64,000 nucleotides of DNA from Amycolatopsis tolypomycina (GCF_900105945.1 NZ_FNSO01000004.1:1240001-1304000), one strand, 5' to 3'. Shown: positions 1-9,197, counted from the stretch's first letter. Notes: generated by a model not told the origin, from the letters alone. A program made the numbers and translations.

Positions 1-643
1 CACGCTGACCAGCCACTTCAAGCGGCTCCAGCGCGGCCTGGTCGTCCAGCCGACGGCCCTGGTGCTGGTCAAGGTCGGCGCGCTGGTCGTGCTGTCGGCG
101 GTCGGCACCTGGCTGCTGACGATCAACCGCTCGCCGAACAAGGCGGTCGTGACGATCGAAGGCGTCCCGTACGTCATCCCGATCATGCTGGCGTTGCTGG
201 TGGCCGGCACGTACGTGCTGAACCGGACCAAGTACGGCCGGTACGTCTACGCGGTCGGCGGCAACAAGGAAGCCGCCCGCCGCGCCGGTATCGACGTGCC
301 GAAGATCCGGGCCAGCGTGTTCGTCATCGGCTCGGCGGTCGCGGCCATCGGCGGCATCGTCGCCGCGTCGAAGGTCGGTTCGGTCAGCCCGCAGTCCGGT
401 GGCCTGAACACGCTGCTGTTCGCGGTCGGTTCGGCCGTCATCGGCGGCACGTCGCTGTTCGGCGGCAAGGGCCGGGTTTCCGACGCGGTCGTCGGTGGCC
501 TGGTGATCGCCGTGGTCATCAACGGCCTGGGCCTGCTCAAGCAGCCGGCCGCGGTGGTCAACATCATCACCGGTCTGGTCCTGCTCCTCGCCGCCACGGT
601 CGACGCGCTGTCCCGGCGCCGCGCGGCTGCGTCGGCGCGCTGA
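1..643 (+). CDS. Sugar ABC transporter permease (XylH/RbsC type), 3' part
   Basis: This is the C-terminal part (about 214 residues) of an inner-membrane permease of the carbohydrate ABC family. The reading frame is open from base 2, so the gene starts outside the window. Several hydrophobic segments alternate with short loops. The cytoplasmic loop YAVGGNKEAARRAGID matches the conserved EAA-like loop of RbsC/XylH/MmsB permeases, and GSAVIGGTSLFGGKG is also typical of that family. The long insert before the loop resembles XylH-type permeases. A ROK regulator follows 11 bp downstream, which suggests sugar-controlled expression. The substrate is not shown; xylose is only a guess from the family resemblance. 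Confidence 0.85.
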   Translation, partial: TLTSHFKRLQRGLVVQPTALVLVKVGALVVLSAVGTWLLTINRSPNKAVVTIEGVPYVIPIMLALLVAGTYVLNRTKYGRYVYAVGGNKEAARRAGIDVPKIRASVFVIGSAVAAIGGIVAASKVGSVSPQSGGLNTLLFAVGSAVIGGTSLFGGKGRVSDAVVGGLVIAVVINGLGLLKQPAAVVNIITGLVLLLAATVDALSRRRAAASAR

Positions 644-654
644 ACCACCATGGA

Positions 655-1836
655 ATGATAAAGCCCGTGACCAGCACGCCCGTTGCACGACCGGACGAGG
701 TGCGCCGGCACAACCGCACGACCCTGCTCCGCCTGCTGCACGTCGGCGGGCCGAGCACCCGGGCGACCCTGGCCACCCAGCTGGGGCTCAACCGGAGCAC
801 GATCAAGACCCTCGTCGACGGGCTCGCCGAAGCCGGTGTCGTCGAGGAGAAGGTGCCGAGGCCGGGACGAGGGGCGGGCCGCCCCTCGCTCCTGGTCCTG
901 CCCCAGCCGCACGCGGCGGTCGTGCTCGCGGTCGACCTCCAGGTCGAGCACGTCGCGATCGCCCTGGTCGGGCTCGGCGGGCAGATCCTGGGCCGCAACA
1001 GCTGGAACCTGCGCGGCCGGATGGGGCAGCCCGAAGAGGTCATCACCCACGTCATCGAGTCGACGGCCATCCTGGCCGGCGACCTCGACGTGACCCCGGT
1101 GGCGGCCGGGGTGTCGGTGCCGGGCGTCGTCCGGCGGGCGGACGGGCACGTGCACGAGGCCCCGAACCTGCGCTGGACCGACGTCGCGCTCGGCGAGCGG
1201 CTCGGCGGGGTGCTGCAGATCCCGATCCTGGTCGGCAACGACGCCGAGTTCGGTGCCGTCGCCGAGCACCTGCGCGGCGCGGCCCGCGGGGCGTCCGACG
1301 TGGTGTACATCTCGGCGGACGTCGGTGTCGGCGGCGGCGTCATCGCCGAAGGCTCGGCGCTGCGCGGCGGCTCGGGGTACGTCGGCGAGATCGGGCACAT
1401 GGTGATCCGGCCCGACGGGCGGCCCTGCTACTGCGGCAGCAGCGGCTGCTGGGAGACCGAGGTCGGCGAGGCGGCGCTGTGCCGGGCGCTCGGGCTGGCC
1501 GAGGACACCCCGCGCGGGGCGATCCTGTTCGAGCTGCGCGAGCTCGGCCGCGCCCCGGAGACGGCGATGACGCGGCTCGCGGAGTTCGCGGAATGGCTGA
1601 CGCTCGGGCTGATCAACGTCGTCAACCTGCTGGGACCCCAGCTGGTGATCCTCGGCGACCTGCTTACGGTGCTGCCGGAGGCGGTGCTGCGGCACGTCGG
1701 CGCCGAGGTGCGCCGGCGCAGCCTGGTGAGCCGGGCGGTCGGCGGCACGCGGATCGTCAGTTCGGCGCTGGGGGCCGACGGGAAGCTGCTCGGCGCCGCG
1801 GAAGTGGCGTTCGAAGTCGTGCTGGATTCTGTCTGA
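655..1836 (+). CDS. ROK-family transcriptional regulator (XylR/NagC-like)
   Basis: This 393-residue protein has an N-terminal winged helix-turn-helix (about residues 18-75, with TRATLATQLGLNRSTIKTLV) followed by a ROK sugar-kinase-like domain. The ROK zinc motif is intact near residues 245-270 (GHMVIRPDGRPCYCGSSGCW), with the Cys-x-Cys-x4-Cys arrangement. The sugar-site Asp lies in GNDAEFGAV. It probably represses or activates the adjacent sugar ABC transporter in response to a sugar, as is usual for ROK repressors beside xyl-type transporters. The start is ambiguous: ATG 655 is used here, but GTG 667 is possible and neither has a clear ribosome binding site. Confidence 0.85.
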   Translation: MIKPVTSTPVARPDEVRRHNRTTLLRLLHVGGPSTRATLATQLGLNRSTIKTLVDGLAEAGVVEEKVPRPGRGAGRPSLLVLPQPHAAVVLAVDLQVEHVAIALVGLGGQILGRNSWNLRGRMGQPEEVITHVIESTAILAGDLDVTPVAAGVSVPGVVRRADGHVHEAPNLRWTDVALGERLGGVLQIPILVGNDAEFGAVAEHLRGAARGASDVVYISADVGVGGGVIAEGSALRGGSGYVGEIGHMVIRPDGRPCYCGSSGCWETEVGEAALCRALGLAEDTPRGAILFELRELGRAPETAMTRLAEFAEWLTLGLINVVNLLGPQLVILGDLLTVLPEAVLRHVGAEVRRRSLVSRAVGGTRIVSSALGADGKLLGAAEVAFEVVLDSV

Positions 1837-2011
1837 TTTCCTGTCCGGCTCCGTGTCCGGAATTACCGCTTTTCGCGGCCGGAACGTGATATCGGACACG
1901 CGGCGAGCCTTATTCAGCCGTCGGCCGCCGCATGACTGGCGTTGACCGGCGGCGGTCGGGTGGGAGGGTGCGGCGGCCTGGCCCGAATAAGTCTCGATCT
2001 GCAAGATGCAG

Positions 2012-2047
2012 AAAGGCGGCCGGTGCCTGTGCGCACCGGCCGCCTTT
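2012..2047. terminator. Bidirectional-looking stem-loop terminator
   Basis: A perfect 15-bp stem (2012-2026 and 2033-2047) with a 6-nt loop starts with AAA and ends with TTT. It lies 15 bp past the stop codon of the minus-strand zinc-ribbon gene and about 175 bp past the ROK gene. It can therefore end transcription from either side. The rest of 1837-2061 shows nothing else clear. Confidence 0.7.
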
Positions 2048-2061
2048 CGCTCGTCGGGAGG

Positions 2062-2241
2062 TTACCGCTGGATGTCGGCGGACAGTTCCTTGAGCTTGGC
2101 CTCGTGCTCGCGGGCGTGGTGCCCGCAGAAGAGCAGTTCGCCACCCGTGCTGAGGATGGCGCGTACCTGAGCTGCTGCTCCGCACCGGTCACAGCGGTCG
2201 GCGGCGGTCAGTTCGGGGCGGGTGAGCGTCGGCGATGTCAT
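2062..2241 (-). CDS. Small zinc-ribbon-like protein (DUF7455-like)
   Basis: This 59-residue soluble protein carries a CDRCG knuckle and a downstream CGHHAREHE motif, so Cys/Cys and Cys/His could bind one zinc ion. Short proteins of this pattern are common in actinobacteria and are usually annotated DUF7455; the role is unknown. ATG 2241 was chosen over the upstream in-frame ATG because GGAGGGA lies about 8 nt before it. The gene stands alone, is followed by a strong terminator, and is divergent from the exporter gene. The family name is from memory, not from a search. Confidence 0.75.
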   Translation of the reverse strand: MTSPTLTRPELTAADRCDRCGAAAQVRAILSTGGELLFCGHHAREHEAKLKELSADIQR

Positions 2242-2507
2242 GGGGGTCTCCCTCCGTCCCGGCACCGGTTGCCCGGTGCCATCGATCCAGCTACGCCCAC
2301 TTCGGGACTGCTACCGGTGGCGGCGATCGCCTCCGGCTCCGCGTGTTCGTGCTTCTACTGTTCCAGACGTTTCGCGGCTCGCAAGTGTTCCCGCGCCGGT
2401 GGGACCTGAGTCACGTCGATTTACCCCGGATGCCGTAACGATGTCCCGCATTCCAGGAGACGATTACCCGGAGAGTTACGTTTTCCGTGGTCAGGCACCA
2501 TGGACTC

Positions 2508-3422
2508 GTGAGCACGGTGACTTCCCCACGACGGCTTTCCCGGGTACCGGCGCCGCTCTTGTTCGTTCTCAGCGGAATTTCGATGTACGCCGGAGCGGCG
2601 GTGGCGGTCGACCTTTTCGGCCACGCGACCCCGGCGGGCGTGGCCTGGCTCCGCTGCCTCGGGGCGGCGGTGGTCCTGCTGGCCTGGCGCCGCCCCGGTC
2701 CTGACGCGTGGCGCGGTCGCCGTCTGCTGCTGGCGATCGTGTTCGGCGTGGTGACGGCGGGCATGAACGTGCTGTTCTACGAGGCGATCGCCCGCCTGCC
2801 CCTGGGCACGGCGGTGGCGATGGAGTTCGCCGGCCCGGTGGTGGTGGCGGCACTGGGCTCCCGCACGGTGCGCGACGTCCTGGCACTGGTCCTGGTGGCG
2901 GCGGGCGTGGTGGCGATCGCGGACGTCCGGATCGCGGGCAGTTTCTGGGGAGTGGCGTTCGCCCTGGGCGCAGCGCTGGCCTGGGCGGGCTACATCCTCC
3001 TGGGCAAGAGGGTGGCGACGGACGGCGACGGCATCGACAGCCTGGCGATCGGCTTCTTCGCGGGGACGGTGGTGTTGTCACCGCTGGCGCTGGGAACGGG
3101 ACCGGTGTGGGCTTCGCCACGGTTGTTGCTGCTCGGGGTCGGGGTGGGGGTGTTGTCGACGGTGGTGCCGTATGCGCTGGACCAGGTGGTGCTGCGGCGG
3201 GTGGGGCAGGCACGGTTCGCGACGTTGCTGGCGTTGCTCCCGGTGACGGCGGGGGTGATGGGGTTCGTGTTGCTCGGGCAGGTGCCTTCGGTGGCCGAGG
3301 CGGTGGGGACGCTCGCGGTAGTGGCCGGGGTGGCGCTGCGGAGCAGGGAGGGGTCGGTGGGGCCGGACGGGTCGGTGGGGCCCGAGGGGGCGGAGGTGCG
3401 GGGGCCGGAGTTGCCAGGGTGA
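2508..3422 (+). CDS. EamA/DMT-family exporter, RhtA-like
   Basis: This roughly 304-residue protein has about ten hydrophobic segments, as in drug/metabolite transporters with two EamA repeats. The segments SGISMYAGAAVAVDLFG and LGTAVAMEFAGPVVVAAL resemble RhtA, the threonine/homoserine exporter. The C-terminal tail is short and Gly/Pro-rich. It probably exports amino acids or similar metabolites across the inner membrane; the substrate is not known. Starts at GTG 2487, 2508 and 2517 are all in frame. GTG 2508 gives the usual length before the first membrane helix, but no strong ribosome binding site decides the matter. Confidence 0.8.
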   Translation: MSTVTSPRRLSRVPAPLLFVLSGISMYAGAAVAVDLFGHATPAGVAWLRCLGAAVVLLAWRRPGPDAWRGRRLLLAIVFGVVTAGMNVLFYEAIARLPLGTAVAMEFAGPVVVAALGSRTVRDVLALVLVAAGVVAIADVRIAGSFWGVAFALGAALAWAGYILLGKRVATDGDGIDSLAIGFFAGTVVLSPLALGTGPVWASPRLLLLGVGVGVLSTVVPYALDQVVLRRVGQARFATLLALLPVTAGVMGFVLLGQVPSVAEAVGTLAVVAGVALRSREGSVGPDGSVGPEGAEVRGPELPG

Positions 3423-3608
3423 GGTCAGGTTTCTGCGGCGTCGGGTTTGTGCTGTGTCGGGTTGGCGGGGCTCGAGATGGCGCGCCCAAACCGAGCCGGC
3501 GAGCCTCAGGTCGGCCGAGCGACCAGGCCGGCACCCAGCACCGGATCGTGATGGCCCCCACCCCGCCCGCCCGGGATACTTACCCCGGGCGGCAGGAAGC
3601 GGGTGATC

Positions 3609-4961
3609 ATGACCAAAGCGGCGTCGGCCGCGGCGAAGGACTTCGCCGCCGCCGGGGTGGGTGGGGTTCATCTTGCCTGGGCCGACAACAACGGCATTCC
3701 GCGGTCGCGGATCGTGCCCGTTGGCGGGCTCGCCGATGCCGCCACGCGGGGCGTCGGGGCGACCTCGCTGTTCGCCGTCTTCGACAGTCACGACTCCATC
3801 ACCTTCGCGCACCCTGGCCTGGACACGCCTTCCGGGGACGTCCGGCTCGTGCCCGTCGTCGAGCGGCTGCGGCGGCTGGCCGGGCAGCCCGCGCTCGCCT
3901 GGGCGCCCGTCCGGCAGCTCACCCGGGACGGCGATCCGTGGCCCTACTGCCAGCGTGCCGTCCTCGAAGCGCAGGTCGCCAAGGCCGCCGCACGGGGGCT
4001 CGAGTTCCGGGCCGGCTACGAACTCGAGTTCGCCGTCGCCCCCGCGGGGAGTGCCGGCATCACCGCCAACCCCGGGCATCCCGGGCCCGCCTACAGCCCG
4101 CACGCCCTCGTCGGGCTCGATGGCTTCGTCGGGGCCCTCCTGCACGACTTCGCGGCCAACGGCCTGCGGATCGGCCAGCTGCACGCCGAGTACGGCGTTG
4201 CGCAGCTCGAACTGTCGCTGGCCGCCACCGATCCGGTTTCCGCCGCCGATGACCAGCTGCTCGCGCGGCAGACCATCCACGCCGCCGCGCGGGTGCACGG
4301 TCTTGCCGTCAGCTTCGCGCCGATGATCGATCTCGGTGCCGCCGGCAACGGCTGGCACCTGCACACCTCCGTCCACCGGAAGGGCCGCAACCTGCTCGAC
4401 GGGAACGGCCGGCCGGCCGGGGACGGCGCCGCCTACCTCGCCGGGCTGCTGCGCGACCTGCCGGCCCTGACCGCGGTCACCGCGCCGAGCGTGCCCTCGA
4501 CGTTGCGGCTGCGGCCCGGCCACTTCGCGGGCGCGTACGCGTTCTGGGGCGTCGAGAACCGGGAGGCGCCGCTGCGGTACGTCCCCGGCTCGGCCCTGCT
4601 GGGCGACGGCCACGCCAACGTCGAGCTCAAGACGTCCGACGCCTCGGCCAACCCGTACCTCGCGCTCGCCGTCGTGCTCGCCGCCGGGATGGCCGGGATC
4701 GAGGACGCGCCCGCACTGCCCGAGCCCATCGGCGCAGACCCGGGCGGCTGGACCGACCACGAACGGGAGATCCGCGGGGTGCACCGGCTGCCGGCGAACC
4801 CCGCCGAACAGGACGCCGCACTCGTGGCGTCGCCGCGGGTCGCCGGGGTGCTCGGCGACGAGCTGCTGGGCGCCTTCCGCGCCGTCCGGGCGTCCGACGC
4901 GGCGTGGGCGGCCGACCGCACGGACGACGAGATCGTCGCTGCCCACCTTTGGCGTTACTGA
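3609..4961 (+). CDS. Glutamine synthetase family protein (gamma-glutamyl-amine ligase-like)
   Basis: This 451-residue protein belongs to the GlnA fold, which makes gamma-glutamyl amides from glutamate, ATP and an amine. Metal and substrate motifs are visible: GYELEFAV, AEYGVAQLELSLA, NGWHLHTSVH, NREAPLRYVPGS and DASANPYLALA. It is shorter at the N terminus and more divergent than biosynthetic GlnA, and fits the PuuA/GlnA3/GlnA4-like group that acts on polyamines or ethanolamine. The C-terminal strand reads NVELK where true synthetases usually have an Arg after the Glu, which may mark a different specificity. ATG 3609 follows AGGAAG. The substrate is inferred only from family. Confidence 0.8.
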   Translation: MTKAASAAAKDFAAAGVGGVHLAWADNNGIPRSRIVPVGGLADAATRGVGATSLFAVFDSHDSITFAHPGLDTPSGDVRLVPVVERLRRLAGQPALAWAPVRQLTRDGDPWPYCQRAVLEAQVAKAAARGLEFRAGYELEFAVAPAGSAGITANPGHPGPAYSPHALVGLDGFVGALLHDFAANGLRIGQLHAEYGVAQLELSLAATDPVSAADDQLLARQTIHAAARVHGLAVSFAPMIDLGAAGNGWHLHTSVHRKGRNLLDGNGRPAGDGAAYLAGLLRDLPALTAVTAPSVPSTLRLRPGHFAGAYAFWGVENREAPLRYVPGSALLGDGHANVELKTSDASANPYLALAVVLAAGMAGIEDAPALPEPIGADPGGWTDHEREIRGVHRLPANPAEQDAALVASPRVAGVLGDELLGAFRAVRASDAAWAADRTDDEIVAAHLWRY

Positions 4962-5021
4962 AGGCTGGGAAGATGGACCCGGGGAGCCCGCGCGGGCTCC
5001 GGGAAGCGTCTGAGGGGACCG

Positions 5022-5804
5022 ATGACTTCGGGGATCGACGGCGGACAGCTCGACCTGTCCGGGGTGCGGTGGCTGCCCGGCGGAGCCCGGCTGACCGCGG
5101 TGGCCCAGGCGGAACTGCCCCAGAAGGACGGCCTGGCCGCGGCGTTCTGCGGGCTCGCCGCGCTGCGGGCGGCCGGGCTCGACGTGGCCGACCAGGACGC
5201 CGTCGCGGCGGCCGCGGGCACGGTCCGGGGCCCGGTCGTGCGCCCGCCGGGTGAGCCGGGCCGCCGCGGGTTCCGGCTGCCGCTGCCGGTGGTCGACGAC
5301 CCGGCCGCGGCAGGCACCCGGGTCTCCGGCCTGGCGACGGCCGTCGGCTCGCTGTCGCGGGGCGCCCTCGCGGCCGTGCCGGTGACGGGGGAGTGGACCA
5401 CCGAGACGCTGTTCGACCTGCTCGTCGGCCTGTGGGACGTCCCGCGCGTGGCGGTGCTGGCCCGGGTCGACGCCGCCGAACTCGGCGCGCACGACACCCC
5501 GGAACGCGCGCTGCTCGACTACCTCGACACCGGCGTCCCTCCACTGTGGACGTCCCGCTGGCGGCCGCCCGGCGGTCACTTCGTGCTCCTGGTGGGGATC
5601 CGCATCGGCGCCGAGGGCACCCTGCTGTCCGTTGTGGACACCTACCCGTCGCTCGGTGACAATGGCCGCCACGACCAGCCGGTCGAATGGGTGACGGCGG
5701 CGCTGGCCGGGCTCGGCGTCCTCGTCGTGGTCGACGCCGATCAGGCGGCCGTGGTGCGCCGGGCGGCGCGCGACGCCGGGCTCACTCCGTCCTACTGGGA
5801 CTGA
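5022..5804 (+). CDS. Conserved hypothetical protein with C39/papain-like features
   Basis: This 260-residue soluble protein has no signal peptide. I do not recognise a firm function. Its layout suggests a C39-like cysteine-peptidase fold: QKDGLAAAFCGLAAL near residues 33-47 has the Gln and Cys spacing of an oxyanion/nucleophile site, GGHFVLLVGI near residue 187 could give the His, and VVDTYPS shortly after could give the Asp. From memory it resembles the actinobacterial family DUF6885, unverified. It follows the glutamine-synthetase-like gene by 60 bp on the same strand and has a good ribosome site (GAGGGGA). Its last 23 bp overlap the convergent transporter gene. Confidence 0.6.
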   Translation: MTSGIDGGQLDLSGVRWLPGGARLTAVAQAELPQKDGLAAAFCGLAALRAAGLDVADQDAVAAAAGTVRGPVVRPPGEPGRRGFRLPLPVVDDPAAAGTRVSGLATAVGSLSRGALAAVPVTGEWTTETLFDLLVGLWDVPRVAVLARVDAAELGAHDTPERALLDYLDTGVPPLWTSRWRPPGGHFVLLVGIRIGAEGTLLSVVDTYPSLGDNGRHDQPVEWVTAALAGLGVLVVVDADQAAVVRRAARDAGLTPSYWD

Positions 5805-7239
5805 CCGGCGTCGCGAAGCGGGAATGGCGGCGGCCGTAGGTGAAGTAGATCACCAGGCCGATCGCCAGCCACGCGGCGAACCGGATCCACGTCAGCACGT
5901 TCAGGTTGAGCATCAGGTACAGGCACGCCAGCGCGGCCACGACCGGGATCACCGGGGAGAACGGCACCTTGAACGGCCGATCGAGGTCGGGACGGCGGCG
6001 GCGCAGCACCGGGACCGCCACGGCGACGATGATCATCGCCGACAGCGCGCCGATGCTCACCATGTCGGCCAGCTCGGAAATCGGGACGAACGCGGCCAGC
6101 ACGGCGATCAGTGCCGCGCCGCCGATCGTCATCCGGTGCGGGGTGCCCCAGCGCGGGTGCGCGGTGCCGAGCGCCTTCGGCAGCAGGCCGTCGCGGCCCA
6201 TCGCGAAGCCGATTCGCCCGATCGTGACCAGCTCGACCATCATCACCGACGTCAGCCCGGTGACCGCGCCGAGCGAGATCAGCGCGCCCACCCAGTGCTG
6301 GCCGACCCGGTCGAACGCGTCGGCCAGCGGCGCGCCCGTGTCGATGTCGGTGAACGGGACCATGCCGGTCAGCACGATCGAGACGCTGATGTAGAGCAGG
6401 GCGCAGACACCCAGCGCGCCGAGGATGCCGACGCGCAGGTCCTTGCGCGGGTTCAGCGTCTCCTCGCCGAGGTTCGCGAGCGCTTCGAAGCCGGTGTAGG
6501 CGAAGAACACCACGGCGGCCGCGGTGATCATGCCGGCCAGGCCGTAGACCGACTGCTCCAGCCCCAGCGCCGCCTGGACCACCGGCTGCTCCAGCACCGT
6601 CGTGCCGGCTTCGGGTGCCTTCGCCGGCGGGATGAACGGCGTCAGGTTCGCGCCCTTGACGTAGAACAGGCCGACCGCGAGCACCAGCACGCAGACCGCG
6701 ACCTTCACGCAGACCAGCAGGTTGGTCACCCAGGCCGACTCCTTGATGCCCCGCACGGCGACCACGGTCAGCACGGCGATGATCAGCACCGCGCCGATGT
6801 TGACCTTCGCGTCCTCGCCGAACCACTCCGGCGACAGTCCGAGCAGGTTCGCCAGGTACCCCGACCAGCCGCGCGACACCACGGCGGCGCCGAGGGCGAA
6901 CTCCAGCAGCAGGTCCCAGCCGATGATCCAGGCGAACACCTCGCCGAGGGTGGCGAAGGCGTAGGTGTAAGCGCTTCCCGCCGTCGGGACGCTGGAGGAG
7001 AGTTCGGCGTAGCACAGCGCCGCGAGCCCGGCGACGACCGCGCCGAGCACGAACGACAGCGTCACCGCGGGCCCCGCGTGGGTCTTCGCCTCGACGCCGG
7101 CCAAGGTGAAGATGCCGGTGCCGATGATGATCCCGACACCCATTCCGACCAGATCGCGCCCGCGCAGCCGGCGCTTGAGGTCACCGGACTCCTGGCGTTC
7201 CAGGACCTCGTCCACGTTCAGCGTTCGCCGCTCACCCAT
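5782..7239 (-). CDS. APC-superfamily amino acid permease (cationic amino acid type)
   Basis: This 485-residue membrane protein has about 12-14 hydrophobic segments. The first helix carries VGIIIGTGIFTLAG, the substrate-binding loop of the amino acid-polyamine-cation superfamily. The pattern LCYAELSSSVPTAGSAYTYA is typical of the CAT/YfnA group, which imports basic or branched amino acids. The transported amino acid cannot be read from the sequence. Its 3' end overlaps the preceding + gene tail to tail by 23 bp. The two-component genes lie directly upstream on the same strand, so it may be under their control, though no operator is visible. Confidence 0.85.
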   Translation of the reverse strand: MGERRTLNVDEVLERQESGDLKRRLRGRDLVGMGVGIIIGTGIFTLAGVEAKTHAGPAVTLSFVLGAVVAGLAALCYAELSSSVPTAGSAYTYAFATLGEVFAWIIGWDLLLEFALGAAVVSRGWSGYLANLLGLSPEWFGEDAKVNIGAVLIIAVLTVVAVRGIKESAWVTNLLVCVKVAVCVLVLAVGLFYVKGANLTPFIPPAKAPEAGTTVLEQPVVQAALGLEQSVYGLAGMITAAAVVFFAYTGFEALANLGEETLNPRKDLRVGILGALGVCALLYISVSIVLTGMVPFTDIDTGAPLADAFDRVGQHWVGALISLGAVTGLTSVMMVELVTIGRIGFAMGRDGLLPKALGTAHPRWGTPHRMTIGGAALIAVLAAFVPISELADMVSIGALSAMIIVAVAVPVLRRRRPDLDRPFKVPFSPVIPVVAALACLYLMLNLNVLTWIRFAAWLAIGLVIYFTYGRRHSRFATPVSPSRTE

Positions 7240-7256
7240 GGAGAGAAGTTAAAAGG

Positions 7257-7925
7257 TCACGGGTCTTTCCGCAGATCGGCGCCGGTGATGCCGGTCTCCT
7301 GGGCGAGGATCGCGGCCTGCACGCGGGAGCGCAGGTCGAGTTTGGCCAGGACGCGCGAGACGTGCGTCTTCACCGTCGCCTCGCCGATGTGCAGCCGGGA
7401 CCCGATCTGGGCGTTGGACAGGCCCTCGCCGAGGCAGCCGAGCACCTCGCGCTCGCGGTCGGTGAGGTCGCCGAGGCCGTGCGGGAGCGGGAGCTGTGCC
7501 GGGGCCGACGCGGCGAATGCGGTGATCAGCCGCCGGGTGACCTGCGGGGCCAGCACGCCGTCGCCGGCAGCGACGAGCTTGACGGCTTCGATCAGCCGGG
7601 GCGCTTCGACCGATTTGAGCAGGAAGCCGGCGGCTCCGGCCCGCAGCGCGCCGTGCACGTACTCGTCGAGGTCGAACGTGGTCAGCACGAGCACCTGGGT
7701 GAGTCCCGCGGACACCAGTTCGCGGGTGGCGGCGATGCCGTCGGTGCCCGGCATCCGGACGTCCATCAGGGTGACGTCCGGCCGCAGCGCCCGCGCCTGC
7801 CGGATGGCGGCGGCACCGTCGGCGGCCTCGCCGACGACCTCGATGCCCTCGGCGTGGCCGAGGATGGTGGTGAGGCCGAACCGGATGGCGCTGTGGTCGT
7901 CGGCGACCAGGACTCGGACAGTCAT
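7257..7925 (-). CDS. NarL/LuxR-family response regulator
   Basis: This 222-residue protein has a receiver domain (residues 2-120) with acidic pocket DD at 9-10, phospho-acceptor Asp55 in LMDVRMPG and Lys near 105 in FLLKSVEA. A LuxR-type helix-turn-helix lies near residues 150-210 (LTDREREVLGCLGEGLSNAQIG). It is phosphorylated by the partner kinase and then binds DNA. Its ATG overlaps the kinase stop codon (ATGA), so the two are translationally coupled. The APC transporter follows 17 bp downstream on the same strand and is a possible target. The long open frame extending upstream is a shadow inside the kinase. Confidence 0.9.
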   Translation of the reverse strand: MTVRVLVADDHSAIRFGLTTILGHAEGIEVVGEAADGAAAIRQARALRPDVTLMDVRMPGTDGIAATRELVSAGLTQVLVLTTFDLDEYVHGALRAGAAGFLLKSVEAPRLIEAVKLVAAGDGVLAPQVTRRLITAFAASAPAQLPLPHGLGDLTDREREVLGCLGEGLSNAQIGSRLHIGEATVKTHVSRVLAKLDLRSRVQAAILAQETGITGADLRKDP

Positions 7926-9088
7926 CGGTTTCCGACCGGGAGCTCGGCGCGGACCAGCCAGCCGTCGCCCGCCGGGCCCGCGGTGAGGTCGCCGCCCACC
8001 GCGTCGGCGCGCTCGCGCATGTTCAGCAGGCCCGTTCCGCGGCCCGGGGCGGGCCGCGGGGTGCGGACGTCGTTGCGGACCTCGACCGCGAGGACCCCGC
8101 CGCCGCAGTGGACGGCGACGTCCACCCGGCCGCCCGGGGCGTGCTTCGCGGCGTTGGTCAGCGCCTCCTGCGCGATCCGGTACGCCGTCAGGTCGACCGC
8201 CGCCGGCAGCGGCACCCGGGAGTCCACAGTGGACTCGACGTGCACCTCCAGCCCGCTGGCCCTGGCCGACTCCACCAGCTTGGCCAGGTCGGCGAGCCGG
8301 GCGGGCGCGGTCGTCTCCGCTTCGCCGCCGTCGGCCTTGAGCAGCCCGATCATCGCGCGCATCTCCTCCAGGGCGCTGACACTGTTTTCCCGCACCGATT
8401 CCAGCACGGCCTTCGCCAGTTTCGGGTCCGGCAGCGACAGCGCCGCCTCCGATTGGATGGCGATGGCCGAGAGGTGCCCGGCGATCACGTCGTGCAGGTC
8501 GCGGGCCATCCGCCCGCGCTCGGCGGCGACCGCCGCCCGCCGGTCGAGTTCCGCGATCTTCGCCAGCTGGGCGGCGTTGGCGCGCTCGGCCTCGGCGACG
8601 TCGCGTTGCTGGCGGACGTTCGCCGCCCACCACACCGGCGTGATGACGAACGGCAGCACGGCGATCGCGGCCAGCACCGCCGCCCGCCACTCCTGCGCGA
8701 CCAGGAGCACCGCGGCGAGCACGCCCACCACCGAGAACGCGGCGAGGCCGATCATCACCCGGCTGGTGCGGCGGGAGCCGTAGAGCGTCGCCGCGTACAG
8801 GAAGTCGGTGTAGATGATCAGCACCGGCAGCGACGGGCTGAGCCAGACGTCCACCGCGAGCACCGCCGTGGCCAGGACGACCGCGAGGGGCACCCGCCGC
8901 CGGAGCAGCTCGAGCCCGCACAGCGCGGTCAGCTCCAGCAGCCGCACCGCCAGCGGGGCGTGGTCGTACCCCGTCACGATCCCGTGGACGCCGGTCGTGT
9001 AGACGAGGAACCCGAGCAGCCAGGTGGCCAGCGCGATCAGGCCGTCCTGCTGCCACACCGGGAGCGAGCGCAGGCGGGGGAGCGGCAC
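7922..9088 (-). CDS. Sensor histidine kinase, HisKA_3 (NarL partner) type
   Basis: This protein is about 388 residues from GTG 9088. The first 165 residues form five or six membrane segments with no sizeable extracellular domain, as in intramembrane-sensing kinases. The phospho-acceptor His199 lies in RDLHDVIAGHLSAIA, the HisKA_3 box. The ATP-binding region shows AQEALTNAAKHA and GRGTGLLNMRERADAVGGDL. It autophosphorylates and passes phosphate to the coupled regulator. Upstream codons remain open to 9475, but they would run into the divergent gene, so a start near 9088 is preferred. The signal sensed is unknown. Confidence 0.85.
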   Translation of the reverse strand: MPLPRLRSLPVWQQDGLIALATWLLGFLVYTTGVHGIVTGYDHAPLAVRLLELTALCGLELLRRRVPLAVVLATAVLAVDVWLSPSLPVLIIYTDFLYAATLYGSRRTSRVMIGLAAFSVVGVLAAVLLVAQEWRAAVLAAIAVLPFVITPVWWAANVRQQRDVAEAERANAAQLAKIAELDRRAAVAAERGRMARDLHDVIAGHLSAIAIQSEAALSLPDPKLAKAVLESVRENSVSALEEMRAMIGLLKADGGEAETTAPARLADLAKLVESARASGLEVHVESTVDSRVPLPAAVDLTAYRIAQEALTNAAKHAPGGRVDVAVHCGGGVLAVEVRNDVRTPRPAPGRGTGLLNMRERADAVGGDLTAGPAGDGWLVRAELPVGNR

Positions 9089-9197
9089 CTGATCATCCCA
9101 GCACACCGCGCGCCGGGCCCGCGTCCTACGAAGTGATGACACCCGGTCCGTCCGTCCGCGGACGCGCCCGGGGGCCCGGGCGCGGGAGCGTGACGGG

